A stretch of 39,555 nt of DNA from Candidatus Melainabacteria bacterium (GTDB lineage Bacteria; Cyanobacteriota; Vampirovibrionia; Caenarcaniphilales; Caenarcanaceae), in assembly GCA_005110395.1 (NCBI GenBank), contig DUDU01000032.1, positions 1-39,555 on the forward strand, given 5' to 3'. The first letter of the stretch is position 1. Every line of letters begins with the position of its first letter. The position numbers and the translations under genes are program-made. Below are positions 22,396 through 31,933 of this stretch, piece by piece. Under the pieces are notes generated by a model. It saw only the letters and a list, made by a program, of their open reading frames with translations. It was not told the DNA's origin and made no database searches.

Positions 22396-25353
22396 ATGCT
22401 CCTTAAATCAATCAAACTCAAGAACTTCAAATGTTATGAAAATTGGACTTGTGAATTCAAGCCAGGCATAACATCTATATATGGAGAAAATGGAGCAGGA
22501 AAAAGCAGCATTCTTGAGGCAATTTCATGGGTATTATTCAATTTTATTCCTTATGCCAGCAATAGCCGCATTATCCGAAGTGGAGCTAAAACAGCCGAAG
22601 TTGAACTTTCGATCAAATCAGGCTTGGATGGCAGAGATTATTTGATCAAAAGAAAAACACAAGGATTAAATTGTGTAATTTTTGATATTGCCAAAAACTG
22701 CGCTGTAGCTGAAGGGATGAGCATTTGCCAAAAATGGATACGCTTTCATCTTGGACTCAGAGAAGAAAAAGACTTAGAAGCAATTTGTCGCAGTGGAATA
22801 GCCACACCACAAGGAACTTTGTCCAGCGATTTTTTACGAAGACCAGAAGAGCGCAAAAAGATTTTCAATTCACTACTTGGACTTGATGAATTTGAAGAAG
22901 TTCACAAAAAGCTTGGTGATGCGCTCAGTCTACTTAAAGAAGATTTGACTGGTTTAAGCATTTCTCTTGCTAAAAATGATGGCCTGGACGAGGAAATTCA
23001 AAAAGTTACTGAAGAAATTCAAATTCAAGAAAAAGCATTAGATGAAAAAAATAAAGTTGTTAATGCGATTGAATTCAAACTTATCAAGCTCAAAGACGAA
23101 TTCGAAAAAGCCAAAGACAATAAACAAAAGCATGATGAATTAAGCAAAGAAAAACAAAGATTGGACGCTGATATTCATGACACAAAACAATTAATTGAGA
23201 TAGCAGAAAAGGCTCAAGAAAAGAAGCTTTCACTTGATTTAATAGCTGAACAATATGAAAAAGCCAAAGACAATATCAAAAATTTACGTCTTCAAAAACA
23301 AGAATTAGATAATTATCAGATTCAATTAAATCAACTGGAGAGTGAATTAAAACTTGAGCAGGCTAATCTAGAAAGAGTGGAAGAGGAATTGTCAAAACTA
23401 ATTTCGGTAAAGTCTGAATATGAATCTTTACGTCCACTCAGTGAAGAATATCAAAAGTTGCAAAATCAAGACAGAAAACTAAATTCAGAAAAAGCTCAAT
23501 TGGAAGCAGAAATTAGCTTTAAAGATCAACAAAAACATGAAATATTGAACTTGAGTGAAGAACAAAAATTGCTTCAGCAGAAATTATTATTAATTCCACA
23601 ACAAAGAGAAATAGCCCGCAATGCAGAAAGACTAGAAGCAGAAATATTATCTCTGAGAGCTGAGTATAAAGAAGTATCTGATCTTGAAAAGGCTAGTGAG
23701 AAACTCGGTGAAAAATTTACACCCACCAATCAGAATGAGCTGCAGCTCCCGCCTGACAGCGCCCTAAAAAGGGGGGGCAATAGGTCAAACAATGAAAGAT
23801 CAATCACTCTTCCATCACTTCCTGAAATAAAGATTGAATTGGAAGATTTGATACAAAAGAAAACAGAGGCAGAAAAAGAAAAGAATATAATTGAAGCTCA
23901 AATTGACGTTAATGAAAAATTGATTCCACGGCTGACTGAAAGCGGAGTTTGTCCAATATTGCTAGAGCCCTGCATGAATCTCAAAGCCATGGATTCAGCC
24001 ATTAATGCAAAATTTTCACTGGAAGAAGGACAAATTGAAAATCGCAAAAAGACAAATCAATTGATTGAATTTATCAAACAAGCTGAAAGACAAATTGAAT
24101 TACTGAAAGAGCAAGCCGACATATTAACCGAGCTGGAAGGCATTAAACAAAAGATACAAAATCGTTCATCTAATGAGTTAATTGCATTAGGCAAAACAAA
24201 AAAGGAAGAATTGGACAAAGCCAAAGAAGCCAGTTTATTTGTTCAAGGAATAGCTGATTTAGAAAAAAAATCTGAGCAAATTGAATTAAAAACAAAGCAG
24301 CTTGAAATGTCTCTCTCAGAGATTAAAAAAAAGGAATTAAGGCTAAAAGATTCAATAATTGAAATACAAACAATTGAGCAGACAATCGCTGAATGCAAAG
24401 TTCAAGCCGAAAAAGCGCTTATTCTCAAATCAGAATTGGATAAGGAAAATTTATTTCAGAATCTGCAAAAACAGCACACAGAGAAGGTCAATATTTATCA
24501 GCAAAATATTAATCAAATCAAGCCTCAAATTGAAAAACATCAAGATGTGCCTAATTTACTAAAATCGCTAGAAGCTGACTTGGAAAACCTAGAGCCACTA
24601 TACATTGAGTGGGTGTCGCTCAAAGCCGAAGTAGAAAAGATTCCTGATTTGCAAAAGAAGATGGAACGACTTACCCAAACAATTGATATTTGTTTGCAAT
24701 CGCTTCAGGAAATTGAATATGCTGGACTCAAAGATAATGATTGGCTTGAGTTGAAATTAACTGAGCTTGAAAATACTCAAAAGAATTTCAATCAAGAATC
24801 TGGATTAAAACATTCAGCAAAGATTCTTTTGCAAGAAAAACAAAATAGACAAAACGAGCTCAAAGCCAAACAACAAGAATTTGACCATCAAAAGAAAAAT
24901 CAAGAAAAGCTTTTGGCTAAAAATCAAAAAATCACCAAAATGAGATTTATTTTTAAGGAATTATCTTTGAAACTGGCCAAAGAATATACTCGTCACATTG
25001 GGCAAAGAGCAACTAATCTTTTCCGTGAAATTATGCAAGATGGTTCCTATGAACTCACTTGGAGTGAAGATTATCAAATTACAACTTTCAAAAATGGGCT
25101 TGAATTACCTTTTGAGGTTTTGTCAGGCGGTCAGCAAATGTCAGCGGCAATTTCTATTCGTCTTGGCCTACTTCAAGAATTATCTAATATACGTTTTGCT
25201 TTTTTTGATGAGCCAACTGCACATTTGGACTCGGAAAGAAGAAATCAGTTGGCAATGCAAATCGGTTCAATTAAATCTTTTGATCAGCTTTTTGTAATTA
25301 CTCACGATGAAAGCTTTGCAAGCCAAGCTAATCATCAAATTTATATCGGTTGA
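22396..25353 (+). CDS. SbcC/Rad50-like SMC-family ATPase
   Basis: 985 residues. The N-terminal ATPase half begins IKLKNFKCYENWTCEFKPG with Walker A GENGAGKS (30-37). Long coiled coils follow. The middle holds CPILLEPC (Cys519 and Cys526), at the place of the Rad50 zinc hook but with six residues between cysteines, not CxxC. The C-terminal half has signature LSGGQQMSAA (about 909) and Walker B FAFFDEPTAHLD (about 934-945), then THDESFA. Such proteins work with an SbcD/Mre11 nuclease on DNA ends and hairpins; no sbcD is next to it. Residues about 448-472 (LPPDSALKRGGNRSN and flanks) are not coiled-coil-like and come from a palindromic repeat at 23747-23778. Confidence 0.88.
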   Translation: MLLKSIKLKNFKCYENWTCEFKPGITSIYGENGAGKSSILEAISWVLFNFIPYASNSRIIRSGAKTAEVELSIKSGLDGRDYLIKRKTQGLNCVIFDIAKNCAVAEGMSICQKWIRFHLGLREEKDLEAICRSGIATPQGTLSSDFLRRPEERKKIFNSLLGLDEFEEVHKKLGDALSLLKEDLTGLSISLAKNDGLDEEIQKVTEEIQIQEKALDEKNKVVNAIEFKLIKLKDEFEKAKDNKQKHDELSKEKQRLDADIHDTKQLIEIAEKAQEKKLSLDLIAEQYEKAKDNIKNLRLQKQELDNYQIQLNQLESELKLEQANLERVEEELSKLISVKSEYESLRPLSEEYQKLQNQDRKLNSEKAQLEAEISFKDQQKHEILNLSEEQKLLQQKLLLIPQQREIARNAERLEAEILSLRAEYKEVSDLEKASEKLGEKFTPTNQNELQLPPDSALKRGGNRSNNERSITLPSLPEIKIELEDLIQKKTEAEKEKNIIEAQIDVNEKLIPRLTESGVCPILLEPCMNLKAMDSAINAKFSLEEGQIENRKKTNQLIEFIKQAERQIELLKEQADILTELEGIKQKIQNRSSNELIALGKTKKEELDKAKEASLFVQGIADLEKKSEQIELKTKQLEMSLSEIKKKELRLKDSIIEIQTIEQTIAECKVQAEKALILKSELDKENLFQNLQKQHTEKVNIYQQNINQIKPQIEKHQDVPNLLKSLEADLENLEPLYIEWVSLKAEVEKIPDLQKKMERLTQTIDICLQSLQEIEYAGLKDNDWLELKLTELENTQKNFNQESGLKHSAKILLQEKQNRQNELKAKQQEFDHQKKNQEKLLAKNQKITKMRFIFKELSLKLAKEYTRHIGQRATNLFREIMQDGSYELTWSEDYQITTFKNGLELPFEVLSGGQQMSAAISIRLGLLQELSNIRFAFFDEPTAHLDSERRNQLAMQIGSIKSFDQLFVITHDESFASQANHQIYIG
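23747..23778. repeat. G/C-rich hairpin repeat inserted in frame in the SbcC-like gene
   Basis: TCCCGCCTGACAGCGCCCT, then AAAAA and GGGGGGGC, an imperfect hairpin in otherwise AT-rich coding DNA. It encodes part of LPPDSALKRGGN. It resembles, but is not identical to, the C-rich repeats at 3411, 7369 and 7830. Confidence 0.5.
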
Positions 25354-25356
25354 TTT

Positions 25357-25476
25357 ATGCAAGACCAAGAACAAGGATTATCAAGATTAATAAGATTGAG
25401 GCAAGATGAAAAAAATGATTTCTATAATCTTTTCACTTTTCTTAATCTTAATTCAGAATTGATGTTCAGATTATAA
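25357..25476 (+). CDS. Possible 39-codon ORF after the SbcC-like gene
   Basis: It starts with ATG three bases after the upstream stop and reads MQDQEQGLSRLIRLRQDEKN, ending NSELMFRL. There is no clear ribosome binding site and no family match. Its position would suit a coupled small gene, but chance is equally likely. Confidence 0.22.
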   Translation: MQDQEQGLSRLIRLRQDEKNDFYNLFTFLNLNSELMFRL

Positions 25477-25534
25477 TGTGAGAATTCTTCTATAGGTTCT
25501 GATAAGTCTCAAATATTTTTTTCGCATTCCACTT

Positions 25535-26479
25535 ATGCAATCAATTCTGGAAAAACATTCATCGGTTTTAACTGAAAAGAATAATCTTTCTGGCAAAATT
25601 CTTTTTACTTTTATTGAATGGTTATTTCGCATAAGTTTGTTTCTAACAATTGCTGTTTTAGCTCTGATTACCGTTTATATATTTTGGAATGGCTTCAAGC
25701 TTTTCCATGAAGTCAGTATTGCAGAATTCTTTTTATCAACTAAATGGATTCCTCCAAAAAAGATCTTTGGTATTTTGCCAATGATAATTTCATCTTTTTA
25801 TATAACAATTGCTTCAACTTTAATTAGCGCTCCCATTGGTATTGCCTGTGCAGTATGGTCATCAGAGATTGCTGGTTCTTCATTGCGCAAGCTAATACAA
25901 ACTTCGGTGCAAATACTTGCAGGTATACCTTCTGTCGTTTATGGATTAGTTGGATTTGTAGTTATTACTCCTTGGATTAGAACACTTGGTCAGGTTACAG
26001 GCTATTCATTGTTAGCAGCTATTATCATTCTATCCATTATGATTCTGCCAACAATTGTGAGTATTTCTCAAGATGCCATTCAGAGTGTACCTAAAGAATT
26101 AAAACAAGCAAGCCTAGCTCTAGGTGCTACTGAAATGCAAACCATAACAAAAGTGATTTTACCAGTCGCTAAGCCTGGAATTATCACAGCGGTTGTGTTG
26201 GCTATTAGTAGAGCTTTCGGTGAGGCAATGGCCGTCAAAATGGTAATAGGAAGCATTGAAACCATGCCTAAATTTGATGCAGAAAGCTGGTTTGGCTTAC
26301 TAAGTCCAGGAAGAACTTTAACTACTAACATAATAATTGATTTGAATTATGCCTATGGAACTCATTTAGACGCACTGTTTGCGACTGGGGCAGTTTTATT
26401 CATTGTCATTATGATTGTGAATTATTTTGCATATATACTTCGAAATCATTCAAGTAAACTCAAGAAATCAAAGAAATAA
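25535..26479 (+). CDS. pstC: Phosphate ABC transporter permease PstC
   Basis: A 314-residue inner-membrane permease with about six helices. Helix 1 is at about 28-52. The run ILPMIISSFYITIASTLISA and PIGIACAVWSSEIA mark the start of the BPD permease domain. The cytoplasmic EAA loop ELKQASLALGATEMQTITKV, followed by PVAKPGIITAVVLAISRAFGEAMAV, contacts the ATPase. SPGRTLTTNI is the usual PstC block before the last helix. PstA and PstB should be elsewhere, as mtnA follows directly here. It pairs in function with the PstS at 15077-15979. Confidence 0.92.
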   Translation: MQSILEKHSSVLTEKNNLSGKILFTFIEWLFRISLFLTIAVLALITVYIFWNGFKLFHEVSIAEFFLSTKWIPPKKIFGILPMIISSFYITIASTLISAPIGIACAVWSSEIAGSSLRKLIQTSVQILAGIPSVVYGLVGFVVITPWIRTLGQVTGYSLLAAIIILSIMILPTIVSISQDAIQSVPKELKQASLALGATEMQTITKVILPVAKPGIITAVVLAISRAFGEAMAVKMVIGSIETMPKFDAESWFGLLSPGRTLTTNIIIDLNYAYGTHLDALFATGAVLFIVIMIVNYFAYILRNHSSKLKKSKK

Positions 26480-26485
26480 TTGCAA

Positions 26486-27484
26486 ATGTCTACTCTTCTC
26501 CAATTAAACTTCAAACCACTCGAATATACTGGTAATTCATTAAGATTGCTGGATCAAAGGTTATTACCAACACAAGAAGTTTATGTTGAATGCAAATCAG
26601 CCGATAGTGTGATTGAAGCTATTCAGCTAATGATTATTCGTGGAGCTCCTATGATCGGAATTGCTGGGGCGTGGGCCTGTTGTTTGGCTTCTCAAGAAAT
26701 TAAGGATTTAAGCAAATTATTAGAAAAATTCGAGCAAATTAAAGCTGCACGGCCAACCGCAGTAAATCTCATGAAAGCTATTGAGAGAATGAAGAACACC
26801 TTGGAAAGTAACGGAATATCATTGTTGGAAGCCGAAGCACAAAAAATCACAGATGAAGATGTTCAAATGTGCCTATCAATGGCTTCGCACGGTTTAACTA
26901 TATTACCCAACAAAGCTGAATATTCATTTATTACGCATTGCAATACTGGCTCATTGGCGACAGCTGGATTGGGGACAGCATTAGGAGTATTAAAACTACT
27001 TCATCAGCAAAATAAGAAATTGCGAGTATATGCAACTGAAACCAGGCCTTATTTACAAGGCGCAAGATTAACTACTTGGGAATTAAATAAATGTGGTATT
27101 CCAGTAACCCTGATGCCAGATTCAGCAGCGGCTTTTTTGATGAAAACGCAGAAAATTGATGCTGTTTTTGTTGGAGCAGACCGAATAGTCGCCAATGGAG
27201 ATACTGCCAACAAAATTGGCACTTATGCTTTGGCGCTTGCAGCAAGAGCTAATCAAATTCCATTTTATGTTGTTGCACCAAGCACAAGCATAGATTTAAG
27301 CCTAGAATCAGGCAAACAAATTGAAATTGAGCAAAGAGCAAAACAAGAGCTTATAGAATTTAATGGGAAATTAATTGCGCCAGAATCAATTGACTGTTTC
27401 AATCCAGGTTTTGATATTACTCCAGGAGAATTGATTACCGCTTTTATTACCGAACATGGTGTAAAAACTAAACCGAACCTTTAA
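26486..27484 (+). CDS. mtnA: Methylthioribose-1-phosphate isomerase (MtnA, eIF2B-alpha-like)
   Basis: About 332 residues. RGAPMIGIAGAWACC near 49, THCNTGSLATAGLGTALG (with the proposed catalytic Cys near 153), TRPYLQGARLTTWEL, and GADRIVANGDTANKIGTYAL (with the catalytic Asp near 234), followed by APSTSIDL, identify the MtnA branch rather than ribose-1,5-bisphosphate isomerase. It opens the ring of methylthioribose-1-phosphate in methionine salvage. I chose ATG at 26486; a TTG two codons earlier directly abuts the pstC stop. The tight junction with pstC suggests cotranscription without an obvious functional tie. No other salvage gene is nearby. Confidence 0.9.
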   Translation: MSTLLQLNFKPLEYTGNSLRLLDQRLLPTQEVYVECKSADSVIEAIQLMIIRGAPMIGIAGAWACCLASQEIKDLSKLLEKFEQIKAARPTAVNLMKAIERMKNTLESNGISLLEAEAQKITDEDVQMCLSMASHGLTILPNKAEYSFITHCNTGSLATAGLGTALGVLKLLHQQNKKLRVYATETRPYLQGARLTTWELNKCGIPVTLMPDSAAAFLMKTQKIDAVFVGADRIVANGDTANKIGTYALALAARANQIPFYVVAPSTSIDLSLESGKQIEIEQRAKQELIEFNGKLIAPESIDCFNPGFDITPGELITAFITEHGVKTKPNL

Positions 27485-27542
27485 TCACAATTGATAGAAT
27501 TCATATATCTGACAATCAATTTCTTTTAAATTTTTTATTTAT

Positions 27543-29123
27543 ATGAATTCACCATTATCTAAATCAGCATTATTAGACAATCTTTTTGAATCAATTTATG
27601 AATTAATTGTTCAGACCTCAACCAATTTACCTGCGGACGTGAGAGCAGCCATCAAACAAGCGCGCGCAGCAGAAGACGCCGCAACTCGCTCAGGCATAGC
27701 ACTTTCAACGATCGCTCAAAACATATATTTGGCAGATGAACAGGTTTTGCCGATTTGCCAAGATACTGGCATGCCAACTTTCAAAATCAAAACCCCAATT
27801 GCTTTTAATCAAATTGAATTGAGAAGTGTCATTGAGAAGGCAATTGAAAAGGCAACTCAAGAAGGCAAATTACGCACAAATTCTGTTGATAGTCTTACTG
27901 GTAAAAACAGCGGCAATAATCTGGGCCCTGGCACACCCGTAATATATTTTGAACAATGGGAAAAAGATGATTTGGAAGTTAAGCTTCTGCTGAAGGGTGG
28001 TGGTTGTGAAAATAAAAACATTCAATATAGTCTTCCTTCAGAGCTGGAAGTGCTTGGCAAAGCTGGTCGTGATTTGGATGGAGTACGTAAATGTATTTTG
28101 CATGCGGTTTATCAAGCTCAGGGTCATGGTTGCGGTGCAGGTTTTATCGGAGTTTCTATTGGAGGCGATCGATCAAGTGGATATGCTCACGCCAAAGAAC
28201 AACTCTTTAGGACAATTTATGACAAAAATCCAATTCCTGAACTTGCACAGCTAGAAGATTACATAATGGAAAAATCCAATACGCTTGGCATTGGCACTAT
28301 GGGCTTTGGTGGAGAAGTTACTTTACTCGGCTGCAAAATAGGTGTTCAGAATAGATTGCCAGCTAGCTTTTTTGTCTCAGTTTCATATAATTGCTGGGCT
28401 TATCGCAGGCTTGGAGTAACTACAAATCCTCAGTCTGGCAAAATTCAAAAATGGCATTACAAAGACTTGAGTGAAAACATATCAGCAGATGAACAGACAA
28501 AACTCACTGAATTCAAAAATGATCCTGTGAAATTGACTGGGCGCGAGATTAGACTGAGAGCACCTATTTCAGAAGAACAAATCCGATCATTAAAAGTTGG
28601 AGATGTTGTTTTGATTGATGGAATGCTTTATACGGGACGTGATGCAATTCACAAACATTTAACCAGCAATGATTCCCCCGTGGATTTGAAAGGACAAATT
28701 ATTTACCATTGCGGTCCAGTTGTCACAAAGGATGCCGAAGGGAATTGGCAAATCAAGGCGGCGGGTCCAACAACTAGCAGTAGAGAAGAACCATATCAGG
28801 CTGACATTATTAAAAAATTTGGTTTGCGGGCTGTAATGGGTAAAGGCGGTATGGGCGCTAAGACTTTGGCAGGTTTGAAAGAATCAGGAGCAGTTTATTT
28901 GAATGCCATTGGAGGTGCAGCTCAATATTATTCAGCTTGCATAAAGGGAGTTAGAGGTGTTGATTTACTCGAATTTGGAATCCCTGAAGCAATGTGGCAT
29001 CTCGAAGTTGAAGGTTTTGCCGCAATTGTAACCATGGATGCAAATGGTAATAGCCTACATGCTGATGTGGACAAATCATCATTAGACAAATTATCAGAGC
29101 TCAAAGAGCCAGTTTTTGTTTAA
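27543..29123 (+). CDS. Class I fumarate hydratase, single-chain iron-sulfur form
   Basis: 526 residues joining the alpha and beta parts. In the alpha part (about 1-330), ICQDTGMPTFKI carries Cys72. KGGGCENKN (152-160), GHGCGAGFIGVSIGGDRSSG (Cys197) and SVSYNCWAYRR follow; the last Cys is a candidate third ligand of the 4Fe-4S cluster. The beta part starts near 345 with LRAPISEEQIRSLKVGDVVL and contains GTGRD-like YTGRDAIHKHL, YHCGPVV, AAGPTTSSREEPY and GKGGMGAKT. It interconverts fumarate and malate; tartrate dehydratase is the main alternative, as both share this fold. Its stop overlaps the convergent 29120-30907 gene by four bases. Confidence 0.9.
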   Translation: MNSPLSKSALLDNLFESIYELIVQTSTNLPADVRAAIKQARAAEDAATRSGIALSTIAQNIYLADEQVLPICQDTGMPTFKIKTPIAFNQIELRSVIEKAIEKATQEGKLRTNSVDSLTGKNSGNNLGPGTPVIYFEQWEKDDLEVKLLLKGGGCENKNIQYSLPSELEVLGKAGRDLDGVRKCILHAVYQAQGHGCGAGFIGVSIGGDRSSGYAHAKEQLFRTIYDKNPIPELAQLEDYIMEKSNTLGIGTMGFGGEVTLLGCKIGVQNRLPASFFVSVSYNCWAYRRLGVTTNPQSGKIQKWHYKDLSENISADEQTKLTEFKNDPVKLTGREIRLRAPISEEQIRSLKVGDVVLIDGMLYTGRDAIHKHLTSNDSPVDLKGQIIYHCGPVVTKDAEGNWQIKAAGPTTSSREEPYQADIIKKFGLRAVMGKGGMGAKTLAGLKESGAVYLNAIGGAAQYYSACIKGVRGVDLLEFGIPEAMWHLEVEGFAAIVTMDANGNSLHADVDKSSLDKLSELKEPVFV

Positions 29124-30907
29124 GCTGGAGCTAATTTAACTGAAATGTTGCTTGCTGATTGCACTTTTACTTCTTTGTCTTTATCTTTGCCAAATTTGCT
29201 TACTAGGAGATTGTAGAGATAAACAAATGGATAAGCTGGAATTGCAAAAATGCCGCAAACAATGATTTTGTTGAAGAGCTTGATCACTATATCGCCAGTT
29301 CCTCTTGCCCAATATTCGGCATTCAATGGGACAAATCCATTTTCATGTTTTTCAGCCATTTTTTGTACAAGCGGAAATCCAGCGAATATATCAAAAACTT
29401 TAGTTAAGGACTCTGCGATCCTCCCTATGACAGGAGCCTTTTCCTTTATTTGTTGGAGCTTTTCATGATTGTATTTAATAGAATCGTTTAAAGTCTGATA
29501 AGGAGATTTGCCAGCATTCAAAGCCATATTGGCGGCTTGTTCAACATGAGTACTGCCCTCGGGAGTCCGAATTCCCCAAGTTGCCCCAAGACTATCAATT
29601 GGCTTATTCGGTAAAGAGAGAGAAGCGCATTCAACGATTTGATTGGAAGACATCATTAATCCACCAGCAATTGCATTTGAAGTTGGCCTCAGTGATGGAT
29701 TTGTCATTGCTCCACTAAATTTGCCAAATTTCAATAAAACTCCTTTGGTATAAATCAACCAAGCTATCAAAGCGCCTATTCCAAGATCAAAAGCGGTTTT
29801 TAATGCTATGGAGTCTTTTTTATCTTCGGGTAGCATTTCGCGAAATTTATTATAGATAAAGCGAATCCCGTTGGACATTAGCTCTGCAGAACCAAAGCCA
29901 GCTATTGCCCCAAGCCCCATAAAAAATCTTAGTCCAGTTTTACCCAGTTTAAGTTTTGTTCCAGCTCCATGACCAAACCAAGCCCCCATTCCCATCAAAA
30001 AGACTTGCTCGAAGAAATCCAATAGTGGATCGCTTTCCATTATTGAATCATCTTTTTTGTTCTTTGCTTTATTGGCCTTATCCTCTTTGTTGCTCAAAAC
30101 CATTAATTGAGAAGCAGCATAAGTAGTTAGGCCATAAGCACCAGCAAAGCTCAAAATTCTACCGACAGCTTGATTTGATAAATCCTTAAAGAAATTGCCG
30201 AATGTTTCTTGATTATGAGGAAGTTGATTAAGTAATTCTTCTTTGAAGTTAATCCCTATTAATCCCGTTAAGTCATTGATTTCATCCAACAAATCAGGAA
30301 GTAGCGGTTCATGCGATTTTATTCTTTCTCTAAGCTTTTGAGCGGCTTTTGTGTTTCCATTTGCTTCAAGGCCATGAATCAATGTTTCAGCCCATTCACC
30401 AATTTGAAGAGAAGAGCTTACTATTTCAGTATTTGTATTTAGATTTCTCGTAGCTCGATCAACAATTTCTTGCATTTGCGTGAGATTGCCATTCAGAAAA
30501 ACCTTGACTTGATCTTTAGAAAGACCCAATTGATCAAGGGGAATTGCTCCTTTAAATCCATCAATTATTGAGTCTCTTTTGTCACCATAAAATTCACCAA
30601 TTGGTGATTTATTAATAAGTTTGCCAATACCTAAATTCCTGACAATTGGTTTATAGAGTACAGTGGATGATAGTCCAGCAGCAATAAGAGCAGAAAGTGA
30701 AATCAGCGCTCCTTGCCAATCCCAAAAATCTTCAAAAAAACCCTTTTTCTTTGGGTCTTGCTTTTCATCAGTTACTTGAGCCGAATCATATGAATTAGTA
30801 GAGTTAATTTGCTGGGAGTTACCCGAATTAGGCCTTAGGCTAGTCAATGAAGTTCCAAGCCGCGGCAGAGTAATTAAAGAAGAATGCGTTTTGCCGACTA
30901 CAGCCAT
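29120..30907 (-). CDS. Uncharacterised multi-pass membrane protein
   Basis: 595 residues with no family that I recognise. A Ser/Asn-rich N-terminus (1-55) precedes a hydrophobic helix (about 66-88). A helical soluble region (about 100-250) follows, then hydrophobic, glycine-rich segments near 255-275, 300-345 (MGMGAWFGHGAG and FFMGLGAIAGFGSAEL), 372-395 and 545-570. The glycine spacing looks like tightly packed helices. No signal peptide cleavage site, catalytic motif or repeat was seen. It overlaps the fumarase stop by four bases at its 3' end and is divergent from the AIM24-like gene. It is probably lineage-specific. Confidence 0.75.
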   Translation of the reverse strand: MAVVGKTHSSLITLPRLGTSLTSLRPNSGNSQQINSTNSYDSAQVTDEKQDPKKKGFFEDFWDWQGALISLSALIAAGLSSTVLYKPIVRNLGIGKLINKSPIGEFYGDKRDSIIDGFKGAIPLDQLGLSKDQVKVFLNGNLTQMQEIVDRATRNLNTNTEIVSSSLQIGEWAETLIHGLEANGNTKAAQKLRERIKSHEPLLPDLLDEINDLTGLIGINFKEELLNQLPHNQETFGNFFKDLSNQAVGRILSFAGAYGLTTYAASQLMVLSNKEDKANKAKNKKDDSIMESDPLLDFFEQVFLMGMGAWFGHGAGTKLKLGKTGLRFFMGLGAIAGFGSAELMSNGIRFIYNKFREMLPEDKKDSIALKTAFDLGIGALIAWLIYTKGVLLKFGKFSGAMTNPSLRPTSNAIAGGLMMSSNQIVECASLSLPNKPIDSLGATWGIRTPEGSTHVEQAANMALNAGKSPYQTLNDSIKYNHEKLQQIKEKAPVIGRIAESLTKVFDIFAGFPLVQKMAEKHENGFVPLNAEYWARGTGDIVIKLFNKIIVCGIFAIPAYPFVYLYNLLVSKFGKDKDKEVKVQSASNISVKLAPA

Positions 30908-31195
30908 TAAAAAATTAAAGAAGTTTATTAAATAAAAGTTTTACAAGGCTTAACTCAATGTTAACCTAAATCTGATTGCGAGTCAATTAAACATGTCAAT
31001 AAAACAAAAAGTTCCAAACACTTATAGAAAAGCACAAACCAAATTATTGAGGGGTTTCACCATTGATTCATCTTTTTGATCAGCTTTTTGGATTAATGAT
31101 AAATAGCATTGCCCCTTAAATTGACCTAGAGAATAATACTTTTGTGGAATTCAATAAATAACTTCCAAAGAACCTTCACAAATTGCTGAAATATT

Positions 31196-31900
31196 ATGAG
31201 TATTAATCTCAAAAACAAAAACTACCAAAGCTTAGGTGTTAGAGCGGAGCTGATATCAGAGGCCGGATTTGGCAGAAATCGAGTAAGTATTCTTAAATAT
31301 ACAAATGTGAATTCGGCCAAAGCGGAAGTATATGTTGCTGAAATATACAAAGATGCAAATACTAGATTATTAGTAGCTGAGGGAGCAATTGCCTATAGTC
31401 GCGGAGAAGGTGAAGGGATAAAGCTTGAACAATATTCTAATCAGCAGCAGGCAGGAGTTGTGAGCGGTTTTATTCGTGGACAGGTTACTGGTGAAAGCTT
31501 GGTAATGACAGATGTAATTGGTGCAGGTTCAGTTAAGCTCAATCCAAGCTCATCTCAACTAGAAGTAAAACAATATCTAAACTCTAAAATCTATATTCCA
31601 AACACCAATGCGGAATATTTAGAAGCCATAATTGGTGACTTTGATATTGCTAATCCACAAAAAGTCAAATCTGCAACAAATACTTTCATTTATTCTGAAA
31701 TAAGATTGGAAAACTCAATTGTAATTTTTGAGTCAGGTGAAATTTATGAGGTGAATATTACTCCTGAATTACCAATTACAGTAAGTTCGACCGAAATTGC
31801 CTTTTGGACAGGAAATTTATTGCTTGATGCTTCCGCTGGGGATATGTTTAAATTCTCAGGCTCTGGTCAAATCTACTTAGTTCTATCTCACGGAGAGTGA
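31196..31900 (+). CDS. Possible AIM24-like beta-sheet protein
   Basis: 234 residues, nearly all beta-strand in pattern, with no signal peptide or membrane span. SGFIRGQVTGESLVMTDVIG, followed by AGSVKLNP, IFESGEIYEVNIT and EIAFWTGNLL, resembles the 'GEGLFxxxFxG-x-G-x-V-x-L' and 'hxh-x-x-G-x-hhA' rhythm of AIM24/TRAP-like proteins, but the match is by eye and weak. The role of bacterial AIM24 proteins is unknown. It is a single gene, divergent from the large membrane protein; no clear ribosome binding site precedes the ATG. Confidence 0.5.
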   Translation: MSINLKNKNYQSLGVRAELISEAGFGRNRVSILKYTNVNSAKAEVYVAEIYKDANTRLLVAEGAIAYSRGEGEGIKLEQYSNQQQAGVVSGFIRGQVTGESLVMTDVIGAGSVKLNPSSSQLEVKQYLNSKIYIPNTNAEYLEAIIGDFDIANPQKVKSATNTFIYSEIRLENSIVIFESGEIYEVNITPELPITVSSTEIAFWTGNLLLDASAGDMFKFSGSGQIYLVLSHGE

Positions 31901-31933
31901 TTCTGTTTCTCTGATATTTATTCACAATGTTGT

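Noticed and set aside
22317..22430. Longer start for the flavin reductase-like gene
   Set aside because: The extra 38 residues overlap the divergent SbcC-like start and fall outside the family homology, which begins at the later ATG.
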